A DNA stretch of 64,000 bases from Catenulispora acidiphila DSM 44928 (GCF_000024025.1 NC_013131.1:8474229-8538228); one strand, 5' to 3'. Counted from the stretch's first letter, positions 1-10,697 are shown. Numbers and translations are program-made. The notes: generated by a model from the sequence alone, not told the origin.

Positions 1-772
1 CCTCGAAGGCGCCGGCCACGATGAACAGCACGTTGGTGGTGTCGATCTGCAGGAACTCCTGGTGCGGGTGTTTGCGCCCGCCCTGCGGCGGCACCGAGGA
101 GACCGTGCCCTCCAGGATCTTCAGCAGCGCCTGCTGGACGCCCTCGCCGGAGACATCGCGGGTGATCGACGGGTTCTCGGCCTTGCGGGCGATCTTGTCG
201 ATCTCGTCGATGTAGATGATCCCGGTCTCGGCCTTCTTGATGTCGTAGTCGGCCGCCTGGATCAGCTTGAGCAGGATGTTCTCGACGTCCTCGCCGACGT
301 ACCCGGCCTCGGTCAGCGCCGTGGCGTCGGCGATGGCGAACGGCACGTTCAGCATCCGGGCCAGGGTCTGGGCCAGGTAGGTCTTGCCGCAGCCGGTCGG
401 GCCCAGCAGCAGGATGTTGGACTTGGCCAACTCGATCTGCTCGCCGCGGCGCCCGCCGCGCTCGCGCTGGTAGTCCCCGGCCTGCACCCGCTTGTAGTGG
501 TTGTACACCGCCACCGACAGGCTCTTCTTGGCGTTCTCCTGGCCGATGACGTACTCGTCGAGGAAGTCGTAGATCTCCTTGGGCTTGGGCAGCTCTGCCA
601 GCCCGCGGGCGGCTGCCGGCTCGCCGGGCTCCTCCTCGATGATCTCGTTGCACAGATCGATGCACTCGTCGCAGATGTACACGCCGGGGCCCGCGATGAG
701 CTTCTTGACCTGCTTCTGACTCTTGCCGCAGAAGGAGCACTTCAGCAGGTCGGCGTTGTCGATGCGTGCCAC
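1..772 (-). CDS. clpX: ATP-dependent Clp protease ATP-binding subunit ClpX (C-terminus beyond window)
   Basis: AAA+ unfoldase that recognises, unfolds and threads substrates into the ClpP chamber. Only the first 257 or so residues are in the window. The GTG start at 772 follows an AAGGAGAA ribosome binding site. Visible features are the N-terminal zinc-binding domain (Cys12, Cys15, Cys34, Cys37), which dimerises and binds adaptors, the Walker A motif GPTGCGKT near residue 120, and the Walker B segment IIYIDEIDK near residue 180. It lies downstream of clpP1-clpP2 on the same strand, separated by about 215 bp containing a strong hairpin, so it probably has its own promoter. The clpX-clpP2-clpP1-tig order is the usual actinobacterial arrangement. 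The C-terminal AAA+ lid and ClpP-contact loop lie outside the window. Confidence 0.97.
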   Translation of the reverse strand, partial: MARIDNADLLKCSFCGKSQKQVKKLIAGPGVYICDECIDLCNEIIEEEPGEPAAARGLAELPKPKEIYDFLDEYVIGQENAKKSLSVAVYNHYKRVQAGDYQRERGGRRGEQIELAKSNILLLGPTGCGKTYLAQTLARMLNVPFAIADATALTEAGYVGEDVENILLKLIQAADYDIKKAETGIIYIDEIDKIARKAENPSITRDVSGEGVQQALLKILEGTVSSVPPQGGRKHPHQEFLQIDTTNVLFIVAGAFE

Positions 773-909
773 GGTGGAGCTTCTCCTTTGTGAAGATCCC
801 GGTGCTGGACCCACTACTGGCGCCCGGAGGCGCTTCGTAGTCTGTCCCCCAAGACGGTACCGCTCATACCCCCGGCGAGGCGTGAGCGCTCGACAATCGC
901 GAGCGCATC

Positions 910-945
910 GGCCGTGGCATCGAATGATAATCCGATGCCACGGCC
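910..945 (-). terminator. Hairpin between clpP2 and clpX
   Basis: A perfect 13-bp stem (arms 910-922 and 933-945) with a 10-nt A/T-rich loop lies 43 bp past the clpP2 stop codon. It has no U-run. It probably ends the clpP1P2 transcript or stabilises its 3' end, and it separates clpX transcription from the clpP operon. Confidence 0.6.
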
Positions 946-987
946 CATGGCGGGTCACCCCGCCGATATATCAGTGTCCGCAACCGG

Positions 988-1632
988 TCATCGAACGTTC
1001 AGGGACTCGGTCCGGGAGGTGAGGACCTGGTCGATGATGCCGTAGTCCTTCGCCTCGTCCGCCGAGAGGATCTTGTCGCGGTCGATGTCCTTGTGCACCA
1101 GCTCCGGCTCGCGCCCGCTGTGCTTGGAGAGCATCTGCTCCATCACGGTGCGCATCCGCAGGATCTCGTTCGCCTGGATCTCCAGGTCGGACAGGTCGCC
1201 GCGGCCGCCCTCGCTCCAGGGCTGGTGGATCAGGATCCGGGCGTTGGGCAGCGCCAGGCGCTTGCCCGGGGTGCCGGCGGCCAGCAGCACGGCGGCCGCG
1301 GAGGCGGCCTGGCCCATGCAGACCGTCTGGATGTCGGGCTTGACCCACATCATCGTGTCGTAGATGGCGGTGAGCGCCGTGAACGAGCCGCCGGGGCTGT
1401 TGATGTAGATCGAGATGTCCCGGTCGGGGTCCATCGACTCCAGGGTGATCAGCTGGGCCATCACGTCGTTGGCCGAGGCGTCGTCGATCTGCACGCCGAG
1501 GAAGATGATCCGCTCGTCGAACAGCTTCGAGTACGGGTCCCACTCGCGGAAGCCGTAGCTGGTGCGCTCGCTGAACTTGGGGACGATGTAGCGGGCGTCG
1601 TGCTCAGGCCCGCGGTACTGCATGTCGTTCAT
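988..1632 (-). CDS. clpP2: ATP-dependent Clp protease proteolytic subunit (ClpP2)
   Basis: Serine peptidase subunit of the Clp protease, 214 residues. The triad is visible as Ser111 (MGQAAS context), His136 (LIHQP) and Asp186 (DRDKILS). The segment SPGGS near residue 79 forms the oxyanion region. In actinobacteria ClpP1 and ClpP2 form a mixed tetradecamer that works only as the hetero-complex, capped by ClpX or ClpC. It is the second gene of a clpP1-clpP2 operon with a 70-bp gap. The ATG at 1632 starts [16 protein letters not shown], the usual ClpP2 beginning with an N-terminal extension relative to ClpP1. A second frame over the same bases is a GC-rich shadow. Confidence 0.96.
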   Translation of the reverse strand: MNDMQYRGPEHDARYIVPKFSERTSYGFREWDPYSKLFDERIIFLGVQIDDASANDVMAQLITLESMDPDRDISIYINSPGGSFTALTAIYDTMMWVKPDIQTVCMGQAASAAAVLLAAGTPGKRLALPNARILIHQPWSEGGRGDLSDLEIQANEILRMRTVMEQMLSKHSGREPELVHKDIDRDKILSADEAKDYGIIDQVLTSRTESLNVR

Positions 1633-1702
1633 GGGAAGAGTCCTCCGAGAGGGGGGCGGCGGGTTAAGGGTCTACGCGGGGCGCTGCCGGGGTGCGCGAA
1701 CC

Positions 1703-2329
1703 TCAGGCCTGGGCGGTGCCGCCGGCGCCGGGGACGTCATTGGCGTGCGTCATGATGTCGTCGATCAGGCCGTACTCCTTGGCCTCCGCGGAGCTGAACC
1801 AGGTGTCGCGGTCGGAGTCCTTCTCGATCTTGTCCAGCGTCTGCCCGGTGTGCTGGGCGGTCAGCTCGGCCATCCGCTTCTTGCTCCGCAGCAGGCGCTC
1901 GGCCTGGATCCGGATGTCCGCCGCGGAGCCCCCGATGCCCGCGGAGCCCTGGTGCAGCAGGATCTCGGTGTTCGGCAGCGCGAAGCGCTTGTTCGGGGTG
2001 CCGGCGGTGAGCAGGAACTGGCCCATCGAGGCCGCCATGCCCATGCCCACGGTCACGATGTCGTTGGGGACGTACATCATCGTGTCGTAGATCGCCAGGC
2101 CCGCCGAGACCGAGCCGCCGGGGCTGTTGATGTAGAAGTAGATGTCCTTCTCGCTGTCCTCGGCTGTGAGCAGCAGCAGCTGGGCGCACAGCGAGTTGGC
2201 GATGTCGTCGTCGACCTGGCTGCCCAGGAAGATGATCCGGTTGCGCAGCAGCCGGTTGTAGACCTGGTCGCTCAGGCCGAGCGGGCTGTCCACGCCCGCA
2301 CGGGCCATCGGGGTCAGCGGCGTCGTCAT
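1703..2329 (-). CDS. clpP1: ATP-dependent Clp protease proteolytic subunit (ClpP1)
   Basis: First subunit of the paired Clp protease, 208 residues from the ATG at 2329, chosen because AGGGTGA sits just upstream and because the 48 residues of possible upstream frame look non-coding. Catalytic features are Ser in MGMAAS, His in LLHQGS and Asp in DRDTWFSS. It shares SPGGS and the E..YGLID C-terminal motif with ClpP2. It leads the operon and is separated from tig by a bidirectional-looking terminator, so the roughly 250-bp upstream region should hold the clpP promoter, which in many actinobacteria is activated by ClgR. I could not identify a convincing ClgR box. Confidence 0.96.
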   Translation of the reverse strand: MTTPLTPMARAGVDSPLGLSDQVYNRLLRNRIIFLGSQVDDDIANSLCAQLLLLTAEDSEKDIYFYINSPGGSVSAGLAIYDTMMYVPNDIVTVGMGMAASMGQFLLTAGTPNKRFALPNTEILLHQGSAGIGGSAADIRIQAERLLRSKKRMAELTAQHTGQTLDKIEKDSDRDTWFSSAEAKEYGLIDDIMTHANDVPGAGGTAQA

Positions 2330-2478
2330 AGGTTCACCCTGCCTGGTTCGTCGGAAGCGGAATGCGCGGACCGGCTCGGCCCTGTCAGGGGTGTGATCGC
2401 CGGGTCCTAGGACGACCCTAACGCCCCGCTCCCCCGCCACGTCGGCGCCCCGGCCCTTGTTCGCTGACGGCATACGCT

Positions 2479-2512
2479 AAAGCCCCGCCTCCCGAGCGGG
2501 AGGCGGGGCTTT
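2479..2512 (-). terminator. Rho-independent terminator of tig
   Basis: A perfect 15-bp GC-rich stem (arms 2479-2493 and 2498-2512) with a GAGC tetraloop. On the minus strand it ends in TTT and lies about 75 bp beyond the tig stop codon. It insulates tig from the clpP1 promoter. Confidence 0.85.
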
Positions 2513-2585
2513 GGTACTACCGGGTGTTCGACGCGCGCAGGGCGCTCAGAACAGTCGCCACAGGTCTGCGCGGCGGGGGTGCGGC

Positions 2586-3986
2586 TCAGTCGTGCTTGTG
2601 GCCGTAGTGCTCGTCCTCCGGCGCCCGGCCGTGGCTGTCCGGGTTCTCGCCGTCGGTGTCCTCGACGTCGGGGGCGTTGATCTTCTTGACGTCCACCTCG
2701 TTGCCGGAGGCGTCCTTGACCTTCGCCGCCTCCAGGACCAGGTTCAGCGCCTTGCCCCGGCGGACCTCGCCGACCAGGGCCGGGATCTGCCCGGCGGAGG
2801 AGATCTGCTGGGCGAACTCGTCCGGGCGCATGCCGGCCTGCTGGGCGCGCTGGATGAGGTGGTTGGTCAGCTCGCCCTCGTTCACCGAGATCTCCTCGGC
2901 GTTGGCCAGCTTGTCCAGGATGAACTGGGCCTTGACGCCGTCGCGCACCTCCTCGGCGAGCTCGGCGTCGTACTCCTCCTCGGTCTTCTCCTGCAGCTTG
3001 AAGAAGCCCTCGCGGGTCATGCCGCCCATCGCGATCTGCCGGTCCAGGGCCTCGTTGCGCCAGGCCAGCTCGGAGTCCACGACCGACTTCGGCAGGGGGA
3101 TCTCCACGCGCTCCAGGAGCACCTCCAGGACCTTGTCCCGGGCCGAGGCGACCTGCTCGAACTGCTCGGAGCGCTCCAGCGTCTCGCGCACGTTGGCGCG
3201 GAACTCCTCCATGGTGTCGAACTCGCTCGCCAGCTGGGCGAACTCGTCGTCCAGCTCGGGCAGCTCGCGCTCCTTGACCGCCGAGACGGTGACCTCGATG
3301 GTCGCGTCCTCGCCGGCGTGGGAGCCGCCGAGCAGCTTGGAGGTGAACGTGGCGGTCTCGCCGGCCTTCTTGCCGATGATCGCCTCGTCGGTGCCCTCGA
3401 TCAGCTGGGTGGAGCCGACCTCGTAGCTCATGCCCTTCGCGGTGCCGTCCTCCAGCACCTCGCCGTCGATCGAGGCGGCCAGGTCCAGCGTCACGAAGTC
3501 GCCGTCGGCCACCTCGCGCTCGACCTCCTTCAGGGAGCCGAAGCGCTTGCGGATCTCCTCGATGCGCTCGGCCACGGCCTCCTCGGCCACGGCGGCGTCC
3601 TCGACCTCGACCTCGATGTCGTCGTAGGCGGGCACGTCGAACTCCGGACGGACGTCCACCTCGGCGGTGAACTTCAGGTCCTGGCCCGGCTCGAGCTCCT
3701 TGAGGTCCACGTCAGGCTGGCCGACGACCTCGATCTTGTTGTCCTCGACCGCCTGGCCGTAGAACTGCGGCAGGGAGGAGTTGATGGCCTCCTCCAGCGC
3801 GGCGCCGCGGCCGAAGCGCTGGTCGATGACCGCCGCCGGGACCTTGCCCTTGCGGAAGCCCGGGATCGAGACCTGCTCGGCGATCTTCTTGTACGCCGCG
3901 TCGAGGCTCGGCTTGAGCTCCTCGAAGGGGACCTCAACGGTGAGCCGGACCCGAGTGGGGTCCAGGGTCTCGACAGCGCTCTTCAC
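2586..3986 (-). CDS. tig: Trigger factor, ribosome-associated chaperone and prolyl isomerase
   Basis: Ribosome-bound chaperone that shields nascent chains; 466 residues, the normal family length. The ribosome-binding signature GFRKGKVP is at residues 43-50. The PPIase (FKBP-like) domain follows at about 150-240, for example DGDFVTLDLAASIDG, and the helical C-terminal arms after that. The tail is acidic and ends in a short His-rich stretch (HYGHKHD), common in actinobacterial trigger factors. It is transcribed alone on the minus strand towards clpP1. Its neighbours clpP1, clpP2 and clpX match the conserved protein-quality-control locus of actinobacteria. Confidence 0.97.
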   Translation of the reverse strand: MKSAVETLDPTRVRLTVEVPFEELKPSLDAAYKKIAEQVSIPGFRKGKVPAAVIDQRFGRGAALEEAINSSLPQFYGQAVEDNKIEVVGQPDVDLKELEPGQDLKFTAEVDVRPEFDVPAYDDIEVEVEDAAVAEEAVAERIEEIRKRFGSLKEVEREVADGDFVTLDLAASIDGEVLEDGTAKGMSYEVGSTQLIEGTDEAIIGKKAGETATFTSKLLGGSHAGEDATIEVTVSAVKERELPELDDEFAQLASEFDTMEEFRANVRETLERSEQFEQVASARDKVLEVLLERVEIPLPKSVVDSELAWRNEALDRQIAMGGMTREGFFKLQEKTEEEYDAELAEEVRDGVKAQFILDKLANAEEISVNEGELTNHLIQRAQQAGMRPDEFAQQISSAGQIPALVGEVRRGKALNLVLEAAKVKDASGNEVDVKKINAPDVEDTDGENPDSHGRAPEDEHYGHKHD

Positions 3987-4112
3987 TGCTGCTCTCCTTG
4001 CGGCGCTGCCGGCGGCAGCCTCGAGTCATGGCGCGACGTCGCGCGTGGACGGAATACGAAGCCCCATCGTAACCCGGAGTGCCGCCCCTGAAGGAAACGG
4101 TCCCCGAACTGG

Positions 4113-4583
4113 CTACAGCTCTCTTTGGTAGCAATGCGACTTCGTGTGGGACAACGGGCCGTCGGCATACGCCCCGAAACCGGGGATCGACACGTAGCCG
4201 GAGCGCTCGTAGAGACGGATCGCGGCGACCTGTTCGGGCCCGGTCTCCAATCGGAGCGTACGCCGACCGCGCGCTACCGCCGCCTGCTCCAACGCCGCGA
4301 GCACCGCACCGGAAACACCCCGGCCGCGCCAGTCCGGCACCACATACATGCGCTTGATTTCGGCGGCGCCGGGCTCCAGCGGACGCAGCCCGCCGCAGCC
4401 GACCGGCACGCCTTCGACGTGCGCGATCAGGAAGACGGCGATGTCGGCGGCGGAAGGCGCGACACCGGGTTCGCTGCCCGGTCCGTAGATCGCGTCGATC
4501 TCGGCGCGCTGCGCGTCACGCAGAGCGACCGCTTGCGGGTCGTCCCAGGGGACTTCGGTGACGGTGATGATCCCTGTGCTCAC
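4113..4583 (-). CDS. GNAT family N-acetyltransferase
   Basis: Acetyl-CoA-dependent acyltransferase of unknown substrate, 156 residues from the GTG at 4583. The acetyl-CoA binding signature is visible as MYVVPDWRGRGVSGAVLAALE (the R-x-x-G-x-G/A motif), followed by LRLETG and a LYERSGY motif typical of motif B. The start is weakly supported because no clear ribosome binding site is seen, but residues before it do not look coding. It is separated from tig by about 125 bp and from the DUF3592 gene upstream by 75 bp on the same strand, so co-transcription with that gene is possible. Confidence 0.85.
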   Translation of the reverse strand: MSTGIITVTEVPWDDPQAVALRDAQRAEIDAIYGPGSEPGVAPSAADIAVFLIAHVEGVPVGCGGLRPLEPGAAEIKRMYVVPDWRGRGVSGAVLAALEQAAVARGRRTLRLETGPEQVAAIRLYERSGYVSIPGFGAYADGPLSHTKSHCYQREL

Positions 4584-4657
4584 CGCGCCAGTGTGGCTCG
4601 GGGAGATGTCCTCGGTGTTTCCACCCGATCCCGTGGCTCGGCGGCCGGCTTCAGCTC

Positions 4658-5188
4658 TCAGCTGGCCAACGCCTGCACCGTCATCAACGGCATCAGCACC
4701 AGCAACACCACGCCCAACGCCGCCAGCACCGCGAACACCACGACGTTGAACCGGCCCATGGGCCCGACCGCGAAGTCGGCCTCGGTCGGCAGGTACCGCA
4801 CCTCGGCTGTCGCGCCGACCGTCAGCGCGCGGCTGGAGGCGTCGGCGTGCCGGTGGGTGGCGCCGTCCGGAGTCGCGTACTCGAAGACGGGATAGGTGAA
4901 GTCGCTGTTGTGGAACGAGATCACGGCGGCGACGGTCGCGGTCACGCGCTCGGCGCCGGAACGCAGACGCCAACGCAGCCGCAGCGCGTCGAGATAGTCC
5001 GTCCGCAGCGCGGCGGCCGCCAGGAACGCGCCGAAGGCGGAGGTGATCGCGCCAATCAGGACGCTGGCATAGCCGTTGTTCGCATCGGTGTCGGACGCCA
5101 CTATGACGACCGACTCCACGGCATAGAGAAGGACTGCGGTCAGCAGTATTCGTGTGCCCTTGGACAGAGCGGCCCACTTCCCGGCCAT
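4658..5188 (-). CDS. DUF3592-like membrane protein
   Basis: Small membrane protein, 176 residues from the ATG at 5188, which follows a strong GGGAGGGG ribosome binding site. Two hydrophobic segments lie near the N-terminus (about residues 9-27 and 36-57) and one at the C-terminus (about 145-170). The soluble middle part contains VFEYATPDGATHRH and AEVRYLPTEADFA, which resemble the DUF3592 pattern of a domain that mediates turnover or scaffolding at membranes. The assignment is by pattern only. Its function is unknown and the neighbours do not clarify it. It is divergent from the DUF2625 gene, with under 100 bp between starts. Confidence 0.75.
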   Translation of the reverse strand: MAGKWAALSKGTRILLTAVLLYAVESVVIVASDTDANNGYASVLIGAITSAFGAFLAAAALRTDYLDALRLRWRLRSGAERVTATVAAVISFHNSDFTYPVFEYATPDGATHRHADASSRALTVGATAEVRYLPTEADFAVGPMGRFNVVVFAVLAALGVVLLVLMPLMTVQALAS

Positions 5189-5276
5189 GCGCAACCCCTC
5201 CCCAGGATCTCGAGGCCATCGATGGTAGCGGGTCTCGGGGTCGGCACCATCGGACGAATCTGCCATGATCGGGCGA

Positions 5277-5999
5277 ATGCGAGAACTCACCGAGCTGATC
5301 GAAGTGGACGATCCGGCATGGCCGGAGCTCCAGGCGTTGTTCGCGGCGTGCCCGATGCCCCTGACCGTCTTCGCACCCGACTCCGGGGAGAGCACGCGCG
5401 GGTTGCGGCAACTTCAGGTGACGGCACGGTCGATGCTCGGCGGGCTGACCCTGAACACCGGCGGCCTGCTGGTCGACGACGGCTGGGTGCGGGTGTTCGG
5501 CGCCGGCTCCGGGCGCGACGGGAACCTGCCGAGTCTGGCGCAGGTGAACGGGTTTCCCGAGACGTTCGACCCCGCCTGGCAGGCGGCGGCGGGACTCGTC
5601 GTGGCGCACGACGTGCTCGGCGGGGTGTTCGCCCTGAACGGGATGGACCCGGCGGCCGCGGGACGTCCCGGGCAGCCGGGCCAGATGATCTACTTCGCGC
5701 CGGACACCCTGCAGTGGGAGGCGCTGGAGATCGGGCACTCGGCGTGGGTCGCCTGGCTGCTGTCCGAGCGGCTGGAAGGGTTTTACAGCGCGCTGCGCTG
5801 GGACGGCTGGCGCGAGGAGGCCGCCGCGGCCGGACCGGCCGAGGGGATCAGCGTGTTCCCCTTCTTGTGGAGCAAGCAGGCTGAGGACGTCGCCACGACC
5901 AGCCGGCGCACCGTGCCGATGTCCGGCGTGCTGGGGATAGCCGCGGATTTCGCGCAGCAGATCGGGGTCGGGGATCCCGGGTTCCTCGGGCTGGTCTGA
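5277..5999 (+). CDS. DUF2625 family protein
   Basis: Cytosolic protein of about 240 residues that I recognise as DUF2625 by its start (MRELTELIEVDDPAWPEL) and by the segments TGGLLVDDGWVRVFGAGS and WEALEIGHSAWVAWLLS. The function of the family is not established. The start at 5277 matches the family's usual beginning; an in-frame ATG 12 bases upstream is equally possible, as neither has a clear ribosome binding site. It is divergent from the DUF3592 gene. Its 3' end runs into a decayed short tandem array. Confidence 0.8.
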   Translation: MRELTELIEVDDPAWPELQALFAACPMPLTVFAPDSGESTRGLRQLQVTARSMLGGLTLNTGGLLVDDGWVRVFGAGSGRDGNLPSLAQVNGFPETFDPAWQAAAGLVVAHDVLGGVFALNGMDPAAAGRPGQPGQMIYFAPDTLQWEALEIGHSAWVAWLLSERLEGFYSALRWDGWREEAAAAGPAEGISVFPFLWSKQAEDVATTSRRTVPMSGVLGIAADFAQQIGVGDPGFLGLV

Positions 6000-6060
6000 A
6001 CTGTGCTGGCCAGAACTGCTGGCCAGAACTCTGCTGATTCAACCTCTGCTGGTCTGATCG
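5991..6060. repeat. Imperfect short tandem array at a gene 3' end
   Basis: About five imperfect 13-15 bp units based on CTGGCCAGAACT(C)TG begin at the end of the DUF2625 gene. The two central units are nearly identical. It looks like replication-slippage expansion of the sequence around the stop codon. Confidence 0.6.
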
Positions 6061-6155
6061 CCGATTGAGTAGCGGCGGACTCGCGGCCGATCTCTTCGAT
6101 GAGACCGGCCGCAGCTCGTGCGCTTTCGAGCTTGCCGCTTGCCGCTCTCGGCGAA

Positions 6156-7586
<1,431 letters not shown>

Positions 7587-7722
7587 TGGGCCGTCCCGGG
7601 GAAACTAGCAGTGCGAATTTCTGCGGACGCTAGCGCCACGATCATGGCGGCACAAGGACGCCCCGCGAGGTCCAGGGCGTGTCGTTGCTCACGGGACCCG
7701 CCGATCGTGCCCGGCCCGCGGC

Positions 7723-9837
7723 TCATGGCGACGGCTCCACCCGCAGGAGGCGCGCCGCCCACGCCGGCAGCACCCAGTTCCAGCGCCCGAACAGGGACAC
7801 CAGCGCGGGCACGAGCAGCGCGCGCACGACGGTGGCGTCCAGCAGGATGCCGATGCCCAGCCCGGTCGCGAAGATCTTGAGGAACGTCGACGGGGCGCTG
7901 GCCAGGGCCGCGAAGGCCAGGAAGAGGATCAGCGCGGCGCTGGTGACCAGGCGGCCGGTCCGGCCGAGGCCCACGACCACCGCGTCGTCGGTGCGCGCGC
8001 CGGCGTCGAACTCCTCGCGCATCCGGGACAGAATGAAGACCTCGTAGTCCATCGACAGGCCGTAGAGGAACGCGAAGACGATCATCGGGATCCAGAACGG
8101 GATGCCGCCGGTCGCCGGGATACCCCAGATGGCGTGCGAGCCGTGGCCGTCCTGCCAGATCAGGACCATGCCGCCGTAGGCCGCGGCGACCGAGAGCAGG
8201 TTCGCCAGCACCGCCTTGGCCGGGAGCAGCAGGGAACGGAAGGTGCGGGCCAGGACCAGGAAGGTCAGGATGGCCAGGACCGCCAGCAATAAGGGGAACT
8301 GGCCGTACATCTTGTGGATGTTGTCGATGTTGGCCAGTGCGCTGGAGGCCACGAGGGTGCCCGGGACGGCGTGCTCGAACTCGGTGCGGGTGAGCTTGGC
8401 GATGTGCTGGCCCTGGCTGGTCGCGGCTTCGTCGCTGGGGAGGATGACGGTCATCGGCCAGCGGGTCGTCGGGGTCTTCTCGGTGCCGGGCGGCGGCGTG
8501 GTCACCGCGATGGCGGCGTACAGGCCGTGGCTGATCGCCGAGACCGTGACCTGGCTGCCCGACGTGTTCGGCGGCGTCAGCACGACATAGGGATTGAGGA
8601 CGCCGCTCGGGATGTCGGCGGTGCGCAGGGCCACGAGTCCCTGCCGGGCGTCGCCGGACTTGGCGAGGGAGTCAGTGGTCGGATCGCCTTCGTGGATGCC
8701 GAGCGCCGCCACGGCCAGGGGCACCAGCACCAGCAGAGCCAGCCCGGCGGCGATCCACCTGTGCCGCACCACCCAGCGGGCCCACGCGGTCCAGGCCCGG
8801 CTGGGCTTGTCCTCGTGCCGCAGGCGCGGCCAGTCCAGGCGGCGCCCGAAGCCGGTGAGCGCGATCGGCAGCAGCGTCAGCGTCACCGCCACGCTGACCA
8901 CCGGGATCAGCATCCCGCCGATGCCGATGGAGCGCATGAACTGGATCGGCACGACGATCAGCGAGAGCAGACCCAGGGCCACGGTCAGGCCGCTGACCAG
9001 CACGGCACGCCCGGCGGTGGCCATCGCCCGGTGCACGGCGGTCTCGTTGTCCGCGCCGTGCGCCACCTCCTCGCGCCACCGGGTGACCAGCAGCAGCGAG
9101 TAGTCGATGGCCACGCCCAGCCCGATCAGGCCGACCATGTACTGCACGACCGCCTGCACCTTCATGAACTCGCTCAGGAGCAGCACAACGAGATAGCTGG
9201 ACAGAATGGAGACCGCTGCGATCATCAGCGGCAGCAGCGCGAGGAAGGACCCGAACACGAAGGCCAGCACGATCAGCGCCCCGGCCGCCCCGAGCAGCGC
9301 CTCGGCGAGCACCCCGTTCCCGCCGCCGTTGCCGTTGGACGACAGCGGCGTGATCCCGGTGACGTGCACCTGGGTCCCCGCCGGAGCGGCGGCGGCGAGC
9401 CGGCGCGGCAGGACGCGAGCGGCATCCGTCTGGACCTTGGCATCCTTGACCTGGTCGTTGACCGCCGGAGTGAAGACGAGGGCGAACATGGTCCGGCCGT
9501 CAGCGCCCAGGAACGCCCGATTGCCACTGTTGTAGTAGTCGACGACCCGCCCCGGCACGGCAGCCAGCGCGGGCTCCAGCTTCGCACGAGCAGCCTCGGG
9601 CGTGACCCCCGGCGGCAGCACGAACACCGGCACGAGCGGATCGAGCCCGCCCCCGACGTGATACTGCGCCACCAGGGCATCGCTCGCCGCCGCACTCGGC
9701 GTCCCGGCGATGGTGAAGCTCTGATTCAGGTGCTTGGACAGCACCGACGAAGCCCACCCGCCACCGAGCAGCAGCACCACCCACAGAGCCGCGATCGCCC
9801 GCCGCTTCGCGAGCACGAATCTCGAGAATCGCTCCAC
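7723..9837 (-). CDS. MMPL/RND family transporter
   Basis: Inner-membrane exporter of the MMPL branch of the RND superfamily, 704 residues, driven by the proton gradient. Topology is the usual repeat: one N-terminal membrane segment (about 12-32), a periplasmic loop, then five segments containing GVAIDYSLLLVTRWREE, and a second half ending in the matching motif MDYEVFILSRMREE. The Asp-Tyr pairs in these motifs are the conserved proton-relay positions. Members export lipids, glycolipids or drugs; the substrate here is unknown. It is divergent from rpiB and transcribed alone. Confidence 0.92.
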   Translation of the reverse strand: MERFSRFVLAKRRAIAALWVVLLLGGGWASSVLSKHLNQSFTIAGTPSAAASDALVAQYHVGGGLDPLVPVFVLPPGVTPEAARAKLEPALAAVPGRVVDYYNSGNRAFLGADGRTMFALVFTPAVNDQVKDAKVQTDAARVLPRRLAAAAPAGTQVHVTGITPLSSNGNGGGNGVLAEALLGAAGALIVLAFVFGSFLALLPLMIAAVSILSSYLVVLLLSEFMKVQAVVQYMVGLIGLGVAIDYSLLLVTRWREEVAHGADNETAVHRAMATAGRAVLVSGLTVALGLLSLIVVPIQFMRSIGIGGMLIPVVSVAVTLTLLPIALTGFGRRLDWPRLRHEDKPSRAWTAWARWVVRHRWIAAGLALLVLVPLAVAALGIHEGDPTTDSLAKSGDARQGLVALRTADIPSGVLNPYVVLTPPNTSGSQVTVSAISHGLYAAIAVTTPPPGTEKTPTTRWPMTVILPSDEAATSQGQHIAKLTRTEFEHAVPGTLVASSALANIDNIHKMYGQFPLLLAVLAILTFLVLARTFRSLLLPAKAVLANLLSVAAAYGGMVLIWQDGHGSHAIWGIPATGGIPFWIPMIVFAFLYGLSMDYEVFILSRMREEFDAGARTDDAVVVGLGRTGRLVTSAALILFLAFAALASAPSTFLKIFATGLGIGILLDATVVRALLVPALVSLFGRWNWVLPAWAARLLRVEPSP

Positions 9838-9994
9838 GGCTGCCCCCTACACGTGTCGGCTCGGCTGTCTCTCCAGTCACTCCAGAATCATCATTGACGA
9901 CAAGAACAACAGTGCACCACCGCACCACCCGCCGCAATCGGCCGAACGGGTGGCCGACACCGCCCCCCGCCCCCCGGATGGGATAATCCTCCAT

Positions 9995-10474
9995 ATGCGC
10001 ATCTACCTCGGCAGCGACCACGCCGGCTACGACCTGAAGAACCACCTCGTCACCTGGCTGACCGCCGCCGGGCACGAAGCAGTCGACTGCGGCCCCCACA
10101 CCCTCGACCCCCAGGACGACTACCCCCCCTACGTGATGCTCGCCGCCAGCAAAACAGCCGCCGACCCCGACACCCTCGGCATCGTCATCGGCGGCTCCGG
10201 CAACGGCGAAGCAATCGCCGCCAACAAAGTAGACGGCATCCGAGCAGCCCTAGCCTGGAGCGAAGAAACAGCCCGCCTAGGCCGCCTCCACAACAACGCC
10301 AACGTCATCAGCATCGGCGCCCGCATGCACACCGAAGCAGAAGCCACCCACTTCGTAGAACTCTTCATCACCACCCCCTTCACCAACGAAGAACGCCACA
10401 ACCGCCGCATCCAACTGATGACCGACTACGAAAAGACCGGCGAACTCCCACCCCTCCCCAACACCACCAGCTGA
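9995..10474 (+). CDS. rpiB: Ribose-5-phosphate isomerase B
   Basis: Interconverts ribose-5-phosphate and ribulose-5-phosphate in the pentose phosphate pathway; 159 residues, cytosolic dimer. The N-terminus MRIYLGSDHAG carries the phosphate-binding Asp-His pair. The active-site loop reads GGSGNGEAIAANK, with Glu72 where the Escherichia coli type has the catalytic Cys. This is the known actinobacterial (M. tuberculosis) variant. The ATG at 9995 was chosen over a longer frame because the upstream residues are non-coding in character. Codon use is odd for the window, with many A-ending codons (CTA, GAA, GTA, GCA). A terminator follows at 10509. Confidence 0.95.
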   Translation: MRIYLGSDHAGYDLKNHLVTWLTAAGHEAVDCGPHTLDPQDDYPPYVMLAASKTAADPDTLGIVIGGSGNGEAIAANKVDGIRAALAWSEETARLGRLHNNANVISIGARMHTEAEATHFVELFITTPFTNEERHNRRIQLMTDYEKTGELPPLPNTTS

Positions 10475-10508
10475 CACAAGGCAGGTCGCACGAAGGCTGA
10501 GACGCAGA

Positions 10509-10531
10509 AGGGCCGCCCATTCGGCGGCCCT
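10509..10531 (+). terminator. Rho-independent terminator of rpiB
   Basis: A 9-bp perfect stem (AGGGCCGCC with GGCGGCCCT) and a 5-nt loop followed by a pyrimidine tract TCTCTCTGTT, 35 bp after the rpiB stop codon. Confidence 0.8.
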
Positions 10532-10623
10532 CTCTCTGTTCAGAGCCAGCGAGCAGACGCGCTCACGCCGAACAGCACAAAAGCCCAACTCCGCCGCTAG
10601 GGCTGAGCTGGGCTCCGCAAGTC

Positions 10624-10697
10624 TGGAGCGGATGACCGGGATCGAACCGGCACAATCTGCTTGGAAGGCAGAGACTCTACCATTGAGCTACATCCGC
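10624..10697 (-). tRNA. tRNA-Gly (anticodon TCC)
   Basis: A cloverleaf folds on the minus strand. The acceptor arms GCGGATG and CATCCGC pair perfectly, the anticodon arm CTGCC-TTCCAAG-CAG shows anticodon TCC, and the T arm contains GGTTCGATCC. The discriminator base is followed by an encoded CCA at 10624-10626. Confidence 0.97.

Noticed and set aside
886-906. GCGCTCG-N7-CGAGCGC inverted repeat upstream of clpX as an operator
   Set aside because: Short GC-rich inverted repeats are frequent at this base composition; no known regulator consensus matches.
971-1543. Alternative frame overlapping clpP2
   Set aside because: Same strand, different frame, Arg/Pro/Gly-rich product; the ClpP2 frame has the full catalytic triad.
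2455-2478. GTTCGCTGACGGCATACGC upstream of clpP1 as a ClgR box
   Set aside because: Only one half matches the GTTCGC/GCGAAC consensus, and the site is just beside the tig terminator.
2511-4091. A 526-residue plus-strand frame opposite tig
   Set aside because: Trigger factor on the minus strand has the ribosome-binding signature; the plus frame is Leu/Gly/Val-rich with no motif.
8314-9897. A 527-residue plus-strand frame opposite the MMPL gene
   Set aside because: Arg/His/Gly-rich shadow; the minus strand shows both MMPL motifs and membrane helices.
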